Shown: positions 27,592 to 36,826, counted from the stretch's first letter. The stretch is 59,425 bases of DNA from Thermoanaerobacterales bacterium UBA4880 (GCA_002399285.1 DHDI01000016.1:5492-64916), one strand, 5' to 3'. Program-made: numbers and translations. The notes: generated by a model from the letters alone, not told the origin.

Positions 27592-29299
27592 CTTCACCGC
27601 CTCCTATCTGTGATTCATAAATTGCCCTGTATGTCGGACAGCAAACCATCAGCTGACTGTGACTGCCGTATCCCTGTACGGAGCCGTTTTCCAGGCAGAG
27701 GATACGGTCGGCGCGCATCACGGTGGAGATCCTCTGACTGACCAGCAGCACCGTCATATTGCTGATCTCCTGCCGCAGTCCGTTCAGTACGGCGGCCTCT
27801 GTCTGAGCGTCCAGCGCGCTGGTGCAGTCGTCGAGTATCAGGATCTTGGGATCGCGTACCAGCGCCCTTGCCAGCGCAAGCCGCTGTTTCTGACCGCCGG
27901 AGAGGTTTACGCCGGCCTGGCCCAGCATCGTGCCGTATCCGTCCGGAGAGGCATTGATAAAGGAATCCGCGCAGGCTATCTCGGCGGCTTCCCGTACCTC
28001 GTCCTCGGCGGCTTCCCTGCGTCCCCATCTCAGATTATCCATGATGGTCCCGCTGAACAGCAGCGCCTTTTGAGGAACGACGGCCACAGCCGTACGCAGC
28101 ACTTTTTCATCCATCTGCGTCACGTCGATGCCGTCGATGAGCACCTTTCCCTCCGAGGCATCGTAAAAGCGCGGAACGAGGTTTACCAGCGTGGTCTTTC
28201 CCGAACCGGTGGGACCGATGATGCCTATCGTCTCTCCGGGCCCGGCATGGAAGCTGACGTGGCTCAGCGATTCATTTCCGGCTCCCGAGTAGGAGAAGGA
28301 CACGTCTTTAAAGTCTATGCCGCCGCAAACGTCAGGGTAAAGCGGCTTTTCCGGCAGACTCTGGACCGGCTTTTCCGCAAGGACCTCGCCGATGCGCTCC
28401 GACGACGCCATGGCGCGGACGGCGGTATTGAGGGTATTGGATATCATGTTCAGGGAAAACAGCACCTGGGTCATGTAGTTTACCGAGGCCATCAGCCTGC
28501 CTATCTGGGAACTGTCCTGACGCCGGGATATCCAGAGCAGGACGACGATGCCCATGTTCACGGTCAGGTTAATCAGCGGGGAAAACACGGCCATCGTACG
28601 CATGGCGGATGTGCCCGCATCCGCCATATCCAGAGACGCCGCCTGGAATTTTGCGGTTTCCTGATCCTCGGCGTTGAACGCCTTTACGACGCGCACCGAC
28701 GATAAAAATTCCCTGCTGACATTGTTCAGCCGGTCCAGCGTCATCTGCAGTTTTCCGAATTTGGGATAGCCGATGCGCATATTGCCGGCGATCAGCAGCG
28801 CGGTGATGAACAGTATGACGGCGATGATCGGGATCTGCCGCGGAGTCTGTACTATGATCAGCACGATGGCGCCGATACATGTGATGGGCGCCTTTACCAT
28901 CATCCTCATGCAGCTGTTGATGAACTCCTGGATCTGGGTAACGTCGTTTGTTATGCGCGTTATGATGGACGCAGGCTGTAGGCGGTCTATGTTTTCCAGC
29001 GAGAGCGACAGAACGTTCCCGTACATGTCGCTGCGCAGTTCCCTGCCTATGGCCTGCGAAGTGCGGCTGGCAAATATATTCCTCATTACCGCGGAAAAGG
29101 CTCCCACCAGCGCTATGGCAAGCATGACGGCGCCGTAATGCAGTATCAGTTTTATGTCCGCACCGGCTATGCCCTCGTCGATGATATTGGCCATGAAGGC
29201 GGGCTGGAGAAGATCGGCAATGGCCTCCAGAGTGAGAAAAAAGGTCGACAATAAAAATATGCTCAGATGTTTCTTTAAATAGTGTGCAATAAGTTTCAC
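27581..29299 (-). CDS. ABC exporter half-transporter, first subunit (degenerate ATPase site)
   Basis: 572 residues from GTG 29299, with AGGAAGG upstream, four bases after the marR stop. An exporter-type membrane domain (LLQPAFMANIIDEGIAG, then LQPASIITRITNDVTQI) is followed by an ATPase domain with Walker A GPTGSGKTT and signature LSGGQKQ. Walker B reads ILILDDCTSALD, so Asp replaces the catalytic Glu. One degenerate and one intact site is the usual state of heterodimeric exporters, which supports pairing with the next gene. The substrate is unknown; MarR control suggests a toxic compound. Confidence 0.92.
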   Translation of the reverse strand: MKLIAHYLKKHLSIFLLSTFFLTLEAIADLLQPAFMANIIDEGIAGADIKLILHYGAVMLAIALVGAFSAVMRNIFASRTSQAIGRELRSDMYGNVLSLSLENIDRLQPASIITRITNDVTQIQEFINSCMRMMVKAPITCIGAIVLIIVQTPRQIPIIAVILFITALLIAGNMRIGYPKFGKLQMTLDRLNNVSREFLSSVRVVKAFNAEDQETAKFQAASLDMADAGTSAMRTMAVFSPLINLTVNMGIVVLLWISRRQDSSQIGRLMASVNYMTQVLFSLNMISNTLNTAVRAMASSERIGEVLAEKPVQSLPEKPLYPDVCGGIDFKDVSFSYSGAGNESLSHVSFHAGPGETIGIIGPTGSGKTTLVNLVPRFYDASEGKVLIDGIDVTQMDEKVLRTAVAVVPQKALLFSGTIMDNLRWGRREAAEDEVREAAEIACADSFINASPDGYGTMLGQAGVNLSGGQKQRLALARALVRDPKILILDDCTSALDAQTEAAVLNGLRQEISNMTVLLVSQRISTVMRADRILCLENGSVQGYGSHSQLMVCCPTYRAIYESQIGGGEDAE

Positions 29300-29302
29300 G
29301 GA

Positions 29303-29731
29303 TCAATTTCCTTCCTGCTGAGATATTATGATTTCAAGCTTCTGTCTGATCTCTTCAAGAAATTGAGACAGCTGCCGTTTTTCATCCTCTGTGTATTCGC
29401 TGAAGACGCTGTCCGCAAGCTGTGCGCGGGCGGCATACGCGTCCTCCGCGACCTTATGTCCCGACGAGGTCAGCGTCACGTCCACATTTCTCTTATCCGC
29501 CTCGTTGGCCTTTCTCGTCACATATCCCGAGTTCTCCATGTTCTCAAGCTGTTCGCTCAGCGTTGCCGAACGTCTCCCGGTGATCTCTATAAGCTCCCGC
29601 TGGGTGAGCGTTCCGTTTTCCAAAAGCAGTATGAGCAGCCTGCTCTGCCCACGGTATTTTTGAGCCATGTGCAGCGAGTGAGAGCAGCGGAAGAGCGTGT
29701 GTAACAATGAAAGATTGTCTGTATTCTCCAT
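29303..29731 (-). CDS. MarR family regulator of the ABC exporter
   Basis: About 142 residues from ATG 29731, supported by GGAGG nine bases upstream; an ATG at 29776 lies within the promoter. A winged helix covers about residues 35-100 (ILLLENGTLTQRELIEITGRRSATLSEQLENMENSGYVTR, with the wing ADKRNVDVTLTSSG). It is first in an operon with two exporter genes and is flanked by a strong inverted repeat around its promoter, so it probably represses its own operon until a ligand releases it. Confidence 0.9.
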   Translation of the reverse strand: MENTDNLSLLHTLFRCSHSLHMAQKYRGQSRLLILLLENGTLTQRELIEITGRRSATLSEQLENMENSGYVTRKANEADKRNVDVTLTSSGHKVAEDAYAARAQLADSVFSEYTEDEKRQLSQFLEEIRQKLEIIISQQEGN

Positions 29732-29746
29732 TTGCAAAACCTCCGA

Positions 29747-29806
29747 TTCTTTAGGTACCTTGTAATTATACTTCATCGGAATAAGAATTGCAAGGTCCCT
29801 AAAGAA
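29747..29806 (-). promoter_or_regulatory. marR promoter bracketed by a 21-base inverted repeat
   Basis: On the minus strand the promoter is TTGCAA (29788-29793), 17-base spacer, TATAAT (29765-29770). Arms 29747-29767 and 29786-29806 are inverted copies matching at 19 of 21 positions, with shared core ACCTTG and TTTAGG. One arm covers the -35 and the other the -10 and start site, as expected for a MarR operator pair. Confidence 0.82.
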
Positions 29807-29813
29807 TAAAAAG

Positions 29814-29844
29814 ATATAAAAAAACAGCCACCTCTTAAGGTGGC
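29814..29844 (-). terminator. Terminator of the lgt transcript (minus strand)
   Basis: Minus-strand GCCACCT and AGGTGGC (plus 29827-29844) with a four-base loop, then TG and a run of seven T. Confidence 0.82.
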
Positions 29845-29868
29845 CGCACTAATTACGGATAAACCCGG

Positions 29869-29926
29869 CAGACCGTGACAAATAGTGCAATTTAGCGGCT
29901 GCGCGAGATCGTCATCAATCTGAATC
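29869..29926 (+). repeat. Dispersed palindromic repeat, copy 2
   Basis: Starts CAGACCGTGACAAATAGTGC and ends GCGCGAGATCGTCATCAATC then TG. The two ends are imperfect inverted copies. Its right end runs into the lgt stop codon. Confidence 0.65.
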
Positions 29927-30683
29927 AATCGTAATAGCCCTTTCTACACCGCGCCATAAAATAATAGAACAGGATGAGCAGCGGTACGGTAGCCCACTGC
30001 GTCAGGGTGAGAAATCCCACGCCCCATGTATCGCTGACGTATTTTACTATGTACAGGGGGTTTTCCCTGACGCTCTCCTCGATCAAGCCCCGCAGCAGTT
30101 GATGATAGAACAAGAACGACCAGAACTGATATCCGTAGTGCGGGCTGCTCTTTTGGATATAGAAATACCTTATCAGCAGTATGGCGCCTATGGCGGAAGC
30201 CATGAGCTGGGCGGGCCATCTGCCGAAGGAGAAGGCCGTCAGTCTGCCAAGGACCTCTCCGTTGAATATGTTCCCTATCCTTACCAGTATATATCCGATG
30301 CAAAGCCCGGGCACCGCAAGATCCGCCAGCATAAACAGGTTGAGGTTTTTGCGCCTGGTGTACCACCAGCCTGCCAGTACGCCGCCGAGCAGACCGCCGT
30401 GCCAGGCCAGGCCGCCCTCGTACGTCTTGAACACCTGCAGCGGGTTGTGGATGAACCAGCCGGGGTCATTGGTGAGTACGAACATCAGGCGCGCGCCTAT
30501 AACGCCGAAGATTATCACCAGCAGGACGGCGTTGTACAGATCGTCCTCGTCTACGCCTCTCTTTTTGCCCTCGGCGACGAGGTATATCATGCCCAGAAGC
30601 ATGGAGACGGCCATAAATATGCCGTACCAGCGCACCGATATAGGACCTATACTGAAGGCCACCGGGTTGAGATTCAAGTACAT
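29925..30683 (-). CDS. lgt: Prolipoprotein diacylglyceryl transferase
   Basis: 252 residues from ATG 30683. It is a polytopic membrane enzyme that transfers diacylglycerol from phosphatidylglycerol to the lipobox cysteine. Evidence: the N-terminal PVAFSIGPISVRWYGIFMAVSMLLG, GARLMFVLTND, the segment YEGGLAWHGGLLGG with the conserved His-Gly-Gly, and the signature RIGNIFNGEVLG. About seven hydrophobic segments are visible. The stop lies at the edge of one of the dispersed repeats. It appears monocistronic, with a terminator about 80 bases downstream. Confidence 0.95.
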   Translation of the reverse strand: MYLNLNPVAFSIGPISVRWYGIFMAVSMLLGMIYLVAEGKKRGVDEDDLYNAVLLVIIFGVIGARLMFVLTNDPGWFIHNPLQVFKTYEGGLAWHGGLLGGVLAGWWYTRRKNLNLFMLADLAVPGLCIGYILVRIGNIFNGEVLGRLTAFSFGRWPAQLMASAIGAILLIRYFYIQKSSPHYGYQFWSFLFYHQLLRGLIEESVRENPLYIVKYVSDTWGVGFLTLTQWATVPLLILFYYFMARCRKGYYD

Positions 30684-30861
30684 AGGTTATCCCCTTTCTT
30701 CGTTTGCCGTGAATTTTATAATTGCGGACATGCAGCGCATTTTGTACCACATATGTACTACATTATCCACATTATACTACAAATTATGCCGCCGAGAAAG
30801 GTTCTAATATTTACTGCGGGATAGTATTATAATAACAGACACGATAGGGGGGGGATATCCG

Positions 30862-32340
30862 TTGAAAAAATATAGGAATTTCATAATTGCGATTCTGGTC
30901 GTTGCCCTGGTCATGGGAGGATACCTTTATATCTCGGCGGACAGAAACGACGAGTACATAATAGACGCTCAGATAGATACCCGCGTGATGGCGCTGACCG
31001 GGAGGGAGACGGTGAAATATGCCAATACCGCGGACGTGCCGCTGAAGGAAATATACTTTCACCTTTACCCCAACGCATTCAGGGATGATTCCGTTGCGCC
31101 GTTTCCGCAGGACGAAATGGACCTGGCCTACCCCGAAGGCTTTTCCCCCGGATACATAGACGTGCTGGGGGTGAAGGTCAGGGATAAGGAAACGCAGTTC
31201 GACATAGACGGCACCAACATGAAGGTCTTGCTGCCCCGCGAGCTGATGCCGGGTAAAACTACGGATATAGCCATAAACTTCATGGTAAAGCTGCCGCCCT
31301 GCGACGGCAGATTCGGGTACGGCAAAAATACCATACGGCTTGCCAACTGGTATCCCATCGTCAGCGTATACGAAAAGGGAGGCTGGGACGAGGATCCCTA
31401 TTACGCCACGGGAGACCCCTTCTACAGCGGGATCGCAAACTATACGGTGAGGATGGCCGTGCCTTCGGAATATACCGTTGTGTCCACCGGAACGGCAAGG
31501 GCTGAGGAGAGTCAGGCAAACAAGATCTGGTATATAAAGGCGGAAAACGTAAGGGACATGGCCGTAGTACTCTCCGACAAGTTCAAGGTGAAGAGCGGCA
31601 AATATGACGGAATAGACGTAAATTCATACTATTTCGGTGATGACAAGATAGGCGAGCGGTCGCTCACATATGCCGCCGATGCGCTGAGATACTACAGCGA
31701 GACCTTCGGCAAGTATCCCTATCCCGAATACGACGTCGTGGCGGCGGATTTTTATATCGGAGGAATGGAATATCCCCAGCTGGTAATGATCGACCGGTCG
31801 CTGTACAGCAAAAACAATATATTCGTTCTGGAACAGGTGATCGCCCATGAGACCGCGCATCAATGGTGGTACGGAGTAGTGGGAAACGACGAGGTAAAGG
31901 AGCCTTGGCTGGATGAAGCCCTCACCGAGTATTCCACCATGCAGTACTTCCGCAAATTCTACGGCAGCGAGCTGTCAGACAGGTTCTGGAAGGCCTACGA
32001 AGGCTTTGCGGATAAGTATTCGGACAGCCCGAGAAAGGTGACGGATTCCGTGGATAAATTTACCGACGGCAGCGAATACAGCGCCGTGATCTATGAAAAG
32101 GGTGCGCTCGGCCTCAAGAAGATAGAGGATGAGGTGGGCAGAGATACCTTTATAAAGGGTTTAAGGGAATACTATAAGCAGAACAGATATAAAAACGCCG
32201 CCGCAAATGACCTGATCGAGGCCATCGGCAAGGCGGCGGGGAAAGATTTGAAATCTTATTTTAAGAAGACCATCGGTCTATCGCACACTACCCAGGCCGG
32301 CGTCACTCTCGCCTTGGCGGCATGGTCTATATGGTTTTGA
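30862..32340 (+). CDS. M1-like zinc aminopeptidase, membrane-anchored
   Basis: 492 residues from TTG 30862, preceded by a G-run ribosome binding site. An N-terminal hydrophobic anchor (FIIAILVVALVMGGYLYI) precedes a beta-sandwich and a gluzincin catalytic domain. The zinc site is H329-E330-T-A-H333 with the third ligand Glu352 in WLDEALTEY, the M1 spacing. The upstream motif GGMEYPQ stands in for the usual GxMEN substrate loop. Its presumed role is trimming peptides outside the cell. The last 15 residues (TTQAGVTLALAAWSIWF region) do not look like the family and run into a dispersed repeat, so the C-terminus may be altered. Confidence 0.88.
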   Translation: MKKYRNFIIAILVVALVMGGYLYISADRNDEYIIDAQIDTRVMALTGRETVKYANTADVPLKEIYFHLYPNAFRDDSVAPFPQDEMDLAYPEGFSPGYIDVLGVKVRDKETQFDIDGTNMKVLLPRELMPGKTTDIAINFMVKLPPCDGRFGYGKNTIRLANWYPIVSVYEKGGWDEDPYYATGDPFYSGIANYTVRMAVPSEYTVVSTGTARAEESQANKIWYIKAENVRDMAVVLSDKFKVKSGKYDGIDVNSYYFGDDKIGERSLTYAADALRYYSETFGKYPYPEYDVVAADFYIGGMEYPQLVMIDRSLYSKNNIFVLEQVIAHETAHQWWYGVVGNDEVKEPWLDEALTEYSTMQYFRKFYGSELSDRFWKAYEGFADKYSDSPRKVTDSVDKFTDGSEYSAVIYEKGALGLKKIEDEVGRDTFIKGLREYYKQNRYKNAAANDLIEAIGKAAGKDLKSYFKKTIGLSHTTQAGVTLALAAWSIWF

Positions 32341-32348
32341 TCAAACAA

Positions 32349-32432
32349 CAGACCGCGACGAATCGTGCAGCCAACACAGCAAGCAAAATTACAGTGCAAT
32401 TTCGCGTTTGCACGAGAATGGCGTCGGTCTGC
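32349..32432 (+). repeat. Dispersed palindromic repeat, copy 3 (long form)
   Basis: Starts CAGACCGCGACGAATCGTGC and ends GAGAATGGCGTCGGTCTGC; the terminal AGACCG/CGGTCT are inverted. It fills the whole space between the M1 peptidase stop and the dnaI-like stop. Confidence 0.7.
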
Positions 32433-33404
32433 TTAAATGGCTTGGATCTTCTTGAGCCTAATATCATCGCCGTAAAAGGCGTAAATGCGGAAATTGCCGA
32501 ATATCCGGGAGCATATCCTCTCGGGATATGTGTTCATGAGCTCTTCTAGATTGAAGTTGGTGGATATTATCATCTTTTTTCCGGCAAGCAGCCGGGCATT
32601 GATTATATTGAATATCACCTGTTCACTGTAAGCCGTCGCTGATTCGGTACCCAGGTCGTCTAAGATGAGGAGGTCGCATTCTTCAATGAGCGCGGCCTCC
32701 TCCGTATCCTCTCCCAAGGCCGTCTTTCTCAGGACGTCGATGAGATCGGGAGCCGTCTGATAGATCACGGTATAGCCTTTATCTATCAGGTCCTTGGCTA
32801 TGCAGTGCGACAGGAAAGTCTTACCCAGTCCCGAATTGCCATAAAAAAACAGACTGCAGTCCGCATCGGGAAAGCTGTTGACAAACTTTATGCATTCCAG
32901 ATAGATGTTCTCCATATTCTTTTTGGGAGATTTGGCCGAGTCTCCGAAGGGTTGATCCGAATAGAGGCTGATGTCAAAGCTCTCAAAGTTTTCATATTTG
33001 AGCACGCTCTTTAAATGGGAAAGATCGTAGAGGGCGCTTATGACGTTCTGCTTTAGGCAGTGGCACATGGCGCCGCCGACGTAACCGGTGTCCTTACAAT
33101 CCGCGCACTCGTATTTTATCTGCATGCAGTCCGGGGAGTAGCCGTGTGACGCCAGTATTTCCTGTTTTTCCCTTTTTAAAGAGTCTATCTTCGCCGAGAG
33201 CTCGTCCAATATATGGCCGCAGTTTTCCGGCAGGCGGTAGGCCTCGTTTATCTTCTCCAGTCCTACGGACGATATCTCGCCGTCTATTTCCCTGATGCGG
33301 GGAAACCTCTTATATATTTCCTCCCTGCGGGCCAAGAGGTCACGGCGGTCCCTATCCCGTTTCTTCTCATACTGCATGAGTATTTTGGATAATGGGCTAT
33401 TCAC
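32433..33404 (-). CDS. DnaI/DnaC-type helicase loader ATPase
   Basis: 323 residues from GTG 33404, which overlaps the stop of the DnaD-like gene. The N-terminal helical part (MNSPLSKILMQYEKKRDRDRR) is like DnaI. A zinc-type cluster CADCKDTGYVGGAMCHC (about 108-125) follows, then an AAA+ domain with Walker A FYGNSGLGKTFL and Walker B LLILDDLGTE. The role is to load DnaB on the lagging-strand template; the intein-bearing DnaB is encoded 27 kb away. The stop touches a dispersed repeat. Confidence 0.92.
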   Translation of the reverse strand: MNSPLSKILMQYEKKRDRDRRDLLARREEIYKRFPRIREIDGEISSVGLEKINEAYRLPENCGHILDELSAKIDSLKREKQEILASHGYSPDCMQIKYECADCKDTGYVGGAMCHCLKQNVISALYDLSHLKSVLKYENFESFDISLYSDQPFGDSAKSPKKNMENIYLECIKFVNSFPDADCSLFFYGNSGLGKTFLSHCIAKDLIDKGYTVIYQTAPDLIDVLRKTALGEDTEEAALIEECDLLILDDLGTESATAYSEQVIFNIINARLLAGKKMIISTNFNLEELMNTYPERICSRIFGNFRIYAFYGDDIRLKKIQAI

Positions 33405-34326
33405 CGGAGCCGCTCCTCTCCAGCAGGCGCTTTTCCAGTTCCTTTACATCGTAGCTCCGCTGGTTGTAGCTGTTGAAATAATGCTTGGGGGCCACGAATC
33501 CTGCGGCGGTCTTAGGCTTAGACACAGGCTTGCCGTTTCCCTTGTTGGTGATGACCTTGTTTATATAATTGAAATTGGGTTTGTTGATATTCATTATGCA
33601 GACGTTACAGGCCTCCAGTATGTCGTCCTCGCTGGCGTTCTGCTCGTCCATCCATTGGTTTATCATATTCTTATGGGCCTCCGCTATTTCGTCGGGATTG
33701 AGCCCCAAAGCCTGATAGACCTTCCGGTAGATGTTCCAGCGCTTTTCTTCGCTCTGCAGATGTTCTTCCACGTCGTAGCCGTTTCTTATGCCCGCGTCGT
33801 ACCATCCCTGGGCGACCTTGGACATGTAGTTCAAATTGGTCTTCTTTTTCTGCAGGCAGTATTCCACCAACAGCGCCGGGATCTCCAGGGAAAAGCCGTA
33901 TTTGTCGAGCCATTCCAGAAAAGTATCCATCTCTTTGGGAGACAGCGGCCTGCCCAGCTGGTTCTCTATGTACTCAAACATCGACTCCATCTCGGATGTC
34001 TCGTATCCGTCCGCTTTTTGATGTGTATAATTTACGGATTCAGGGGAAATATATATAATGCTGCAGATGTTTCCTCCGCTGGATTTATATTGTATAAGTC
34101 CCTGCGAAGCCCAGTAATCCAATGCCTTGTGGAATGTGTCGGTATCCATGCCCAGCATTTTGGAAATATCGCGGATGTCCATCTTTATCCCCTGATAGAG
34201 CAGATATAGTCCGAGCATATATACTTTTATATATTCACCGGGCGCATCCGGCAGGTATCCGGTTATAAACGCGTTGGATACCGGTGTGCTGCCGATCCCG
34301 CTTTCATCAAAACGAAATTCCAACAT
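33397..34326 (-). CDS. DnaD-domain replication initiation protein
   Basis: About 309 residues; ATG 34326 is slightly preferred to ATG 34332 because the AGGGGG ribosome binding site directly abuts the latter. The N-terminal winged-helix part (VYMLGLYLLYQGIKMDIRDISKMLGMDTDTFHKALDYW) is followed by tandem DnaD/DnaB2 modules, the second having the YINKVITNKG region that resembles the YxxxIxxxW DNA-binding motif. Such proteins remodel DNA and recruit the helicase loader in Firmicutes. Overlap with the loader gene supports joint action. Confidence 0.88.
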   Translation of the reverse strand: MLEFRFDESGIGSTPVSNAFITGYLPDAPGEYIKVYMLGLYLLYQGIKMDIRDISKMLGMDTDTFHKALDYWASQGLIQYKSSGGNICSIIYISPESVNYTHQKADGYETSEMESMFEYIENQLGRPLSPKEMDTFLEWLDKYGFSLEIPALLVEYCLQKKKTNLNYMSKVAQGWYDAGIRNGYDVEEHLQSEEKRWNIYRKVYQALGLNPDEIAEAHKNMINQWMDEQNASEDDILEACNVCIMNINKPNFNYINKVITNKGNGKPVSKPKTAAGFVAPKHYFNSYNQRSYDVKELEKRLLERSGSGE

Positions 34327-34569
34327 ATTCATCCCCCTCTGAAATAATTATATCATATAAGTCGGGGGTACGGATTAATATTATTTTATACCTTTCATAA
34401 CATGATATTAGAGAAAACACTGTTTCTTGCGGCCTGCGCCAAGCCCTTTCAGATTTATGACAGCCGGCAGGAAAGAATAGGAAAATCTTTGTTAAGTCTT
34501 TTAATTACTGCCACATTATACTATAATATGAAGTTGTGGGCCGAAAAAGACAAAAGAAAGGGATGAGGT

Positions 34570-35898
34570 ATGGAGACGGAAAGTAATATAAAAAACTTTT
34601 TTAGAGATAAGAAACTGATACCCATTGTTTTGGCTTTGCTTACATTTTTATCATGCCTGTTTTATTTTTCCGGCTTTGCATATGCGGTCGTCGTTGACGG
34701 TAAGGCGATTGGATACGTAAAGCAGCAAGATGAGGCCGCCGAAGCTATCAAAGAGGCTAAGGATTACATAAAAAAATTTTATGGGTTGGACGCATCGACG
34801 GCGGATGAGGTGGAATACCAAAGGGCCAGGCCTCCTAAGGGGCAAATAATGGACAAGGAGCAGTGCAAGATCGCTTTCTTGAACGGCCTGGACTTTAAAG
34901 CTCATGCCGCTTGTATATACATAGATGGTAAAAAGGCGGTGGCATTGAAGGACAAGGCGGCTGCCGAGAGCACTCTGGACACAATAAAAACGCTGCTCTC
35001 CGGCGGCGACGCGAATGCCTCCTTCAAGCAGAAGGTGGAGATCAAAGAGGAAAATGTGGCGCCAGGCGAGGTGACACAGACGGATAAGGCCCATGACATA
35101 CTCTTGAAGAGCGACAAGATGACCACATATACGGTAAAACAGGGAGACACCCTGTGGAATATTGCCATAGCCAACGGTACGTCGGCGGACAAGCTGCTGG
35201 CGCTGAACAAGGACATCAAGGAGACGACGATGCAGCCGGGCGATACCGTGGTTTTGGACAAACCCCAGCCGCTGGTCACCGTGGTGACCAAAAATGTGGT
35301 GACGTTCAACATGCCGATACCCTTTGAGATCGAGAGCGTAGGCGACAGCAGCCTTCCCATCAGGATCACGAGGGTGAAGCAGGAGGGTGTGGACGGCAGC
35401 AAGAAGGTGCAGGCGGAGATAGTCAAGGAAAACGGAGTAGAGGTGGCGAGAAACGTCCTGAGCGAAGAAGTCCTTTCGCAGCCCGTCAAGAAGATAGTGA
35501 GGATAGGCACCAACAGGACATTGGCATCGGGGATATTCTCCTATCCGGTGACCGGAGTGCTGACATCCAGATTCGGACAGAGATGGGGCCGGGAACACAC
35601 CGGCGTGGATCTGGCGGTAGCCAAGGGTACAAGGGTCAAGGCGGCGGACGGAGGCAAGGTGATCTTTGCCGGAAGCTGCAGCGGATATGGCATACTGGTA
35701 AAGATAGACCATGGCAACGGATATGTCACATACTACGGACACCTGAGCAAGACGCTGGTGAGCCGTGGCGAAAGGGTGGCCAAGGGTGACGTGATAGCCC
35801 TGTCCGGCAATACCGGACATACTACCGGTCCGCATCTTCATTTTGAGGTGAGGAAGAACGGGACGCCCGTGAACCCGCTGAGCTACCTGAGCAGATAG
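34570..35898 (+). CDS. LysM-G5-M23 cell wall endopeptidase
   Basis: 442 residues from ATG 34570, with GGGATGAGG upstream. A transmembrane segment near residues 17-40 anchors it. A LysM domain lies at about 190-235 (YTVKQGDTLWNIAIANGTSADKLLALN), a G5-like region follows (about 236-315), and an M23 domain ends the protein. Zinc ligands are in HTGVDLAV and HLHFEVRKNG, with GHTTGPH between. It should cut peptidoglycan cross-links. The position close to the wal cluster suggests WalR control, but only one clear half-site (TGTTAA near 34493) is seen upstream. Confidence 0.92.
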   Translation: METESNIKNFFRDKKLIPIVLALLTFLSCLFYFSGFAYAVVVDGKAIGYVKQQDEAAEAIKEAKDYIKKFYGLDASTADEVEYQRARPPKGQIMDKEQCKIAFLNGLDFKAHAACIYIDGKKAVALKDKAAAESTLDTIKTLLSGGDANASFKQKVEIKEENVAPGEVTQTDKAHDILLKSDKMTTYTVKQGDTLWNIAIANGTSADKLLALNKDIKETTMQPGDTVVLDKPQPLVTVVTKNVVTFNMPIPFEIESVGDSSLPIRITRVKQEGVDGSKKVQAEIVKENGVEVARNVLSEEVLSQPVKKIVRIGTNRTLASGIFSYPVTGVLTSRFGQRWGREHTGVDLAVAKGTRVKAADGGKVIFAGSCSGYGILVKIDHGNGYVTYYGHLSKTLVSRGERVAKGDVIALSGNTGHTTGPHLHFEVRKNGTPVNPLSYLSR

Positions 35899-35968
35899 GT
35901 CATAGCGAAGCAGAGTGCAGCTAAATTGCAGTACAATTTAGCGGTTGTGATTTTAGGCGCGGCCTGAA
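35899..35968 (+). repeat. Dispersed palindromic repeat, copy 4 (diverged)
   Basis: Contains GCTAAATTG/CAATTTAGC (a perfect 9-base hairpin at 35920-35942) followed by GGTTGTGA and CGCGGCCTGA, which match the interior and end of copies 1-3. It begins immediately after the M23 peptidase stop. Confidence 0.55.
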
Positions 35969-36055
35969 CAAAACATATGGATTTTAATTCTATTAGACAA
36001 TGCCTTCTAATATCTATATAATGATAATGTGATATGGATATAAGGGGGCCTTCTT

Positions 36056-36826
36056 ATGAAGAGACGACTTTTCCCAATAGTGCTGCTGATCGTTGCACTA
36101 CTTTTTTCAGCCGGGGCGGCCATGCCCAAGGCGATGGTCACATTTTATCCCGTCTATAAGGATATAGCCTCGCATCACATGATAAGCAATCTTGACGATT
36201 ATGAGATATATGATACGGCTCATTTCAATATATACCACAGGGAAAACGAAGACATAAAGGATATAGCAAAGCAGGCGGAGAGAAGCTACCGGTTCATTAC
36301 GGACGATATGAACTATTCTCCTCAGGCAAAGATAGACCTTTTGGTGTTTCCCAACTATGAGACGATGGACTCCTTCATGGGGCTCAAGGGCGAGAATGCC
36401 GAAGGCGCTTATAAAGAGGGCGTATTGGGCGTGCTGTCGCCGTCGGTGACCGGCGGCCTTGACCCGGGGGTGATACCTCACGAGCTCACGCATCTGGTGG
36501 TGGACGACATAGCCAAGGGCAATTACCCCATATGGTTCACCGAAGGAGTGGCCCTGCTGGAGGAATACAGGATAAACGGCTTTCTCTGGGGGCAGGGAGT
36601 AGACGAGGGAAAGGACCGTTATACGGTGGCGCAGCTCACCGATTCCTTCAATGAACTGGATACGGATATGGCCTATAAGAGGTCGCTGGATATGATAAAG
36701 GGCATATCCGACGATAAGGGCTACGAGTCGCTGCTCAAGGTCATAGGATATCTCGGCAGGGGCGACGACCTGAAGACGGCGCTGTCGGAGATCGGGGTGG
36801 GAATAAATTCCTTAAACAATTTTTAA
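36056..36826 (+). CDS. Secreted gluzincin-type peptidase (peptidase MA-like)
   Basis: 256 residues from ATG 36056, in the reading frame MKRRLFPIVLLIVALLFSAGA, an N-terminal signal or anchor. The zinc site is H142-E143-L-T-H146 with the third ligand Glu163 in WFTEGVALLEEY. The family is short M1-like metalloproteases often found beside wall-stress two-component systems. No substrate is known. It lies just before walR with about 50 bases between and may be cotranscribed with it. A -10 like TATAAT lies near 36016. Confidence 0.75.
   Translation: MKRRLFPIVLLIVALLFSAGAAMPKAMVTFYPVYKDIASHHMISNLDDYEIYDTAHFNIYHRENEDIKDIAKQAERSYRFITDDMNYSPQAKIDLLVFPNYETMDSFMGLKGENAEGAYKEGVLGVLSPSVTGGLDPGVIPHELTHLVVDDIAKGNYPIWFTEGVALLEEYRINGFLWGQGVDEGKDRYTVAQLTDSFNELDTDMAYKRSLDMIKGISDDKGYESLLKVIGYLGRGDDLKTALSEIGVGINSLNNF

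Noticed and set aside
26491..27741. Plus-strand frame of about 415 codons opposite the ABC exporter genes
   Set aside because: Antisense to conserved ATPase domains; composition typical of shadow frames.
30745..30770. TGTAC-type double site between lgt and the M1 peptidase as a WalR box
   Set aside because: Both half-sites have C where the consensus needs A, and no -10 stands at the ten-base distance.
33295..34209. Plus-strand frame of 304 codons opposite the DnaI/DnaD-type genes
   Set aside because: It is antisense to two clear genes, has no recognisable motif, and its composition is that of a shadow frame.
34485..34515. WalR box before the M23 peptidase gene
   Set aside because: Only one half-site, TGTTAA, fits; the sequence 11 bases on does not match.
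34651..35841. Minus-strand frame of nearly 400 codons opposite the M23 peptidase gene
   Set aside because: His/Tyr-rich shadow sequence antisense to a gene with LysM and M23 motifs.
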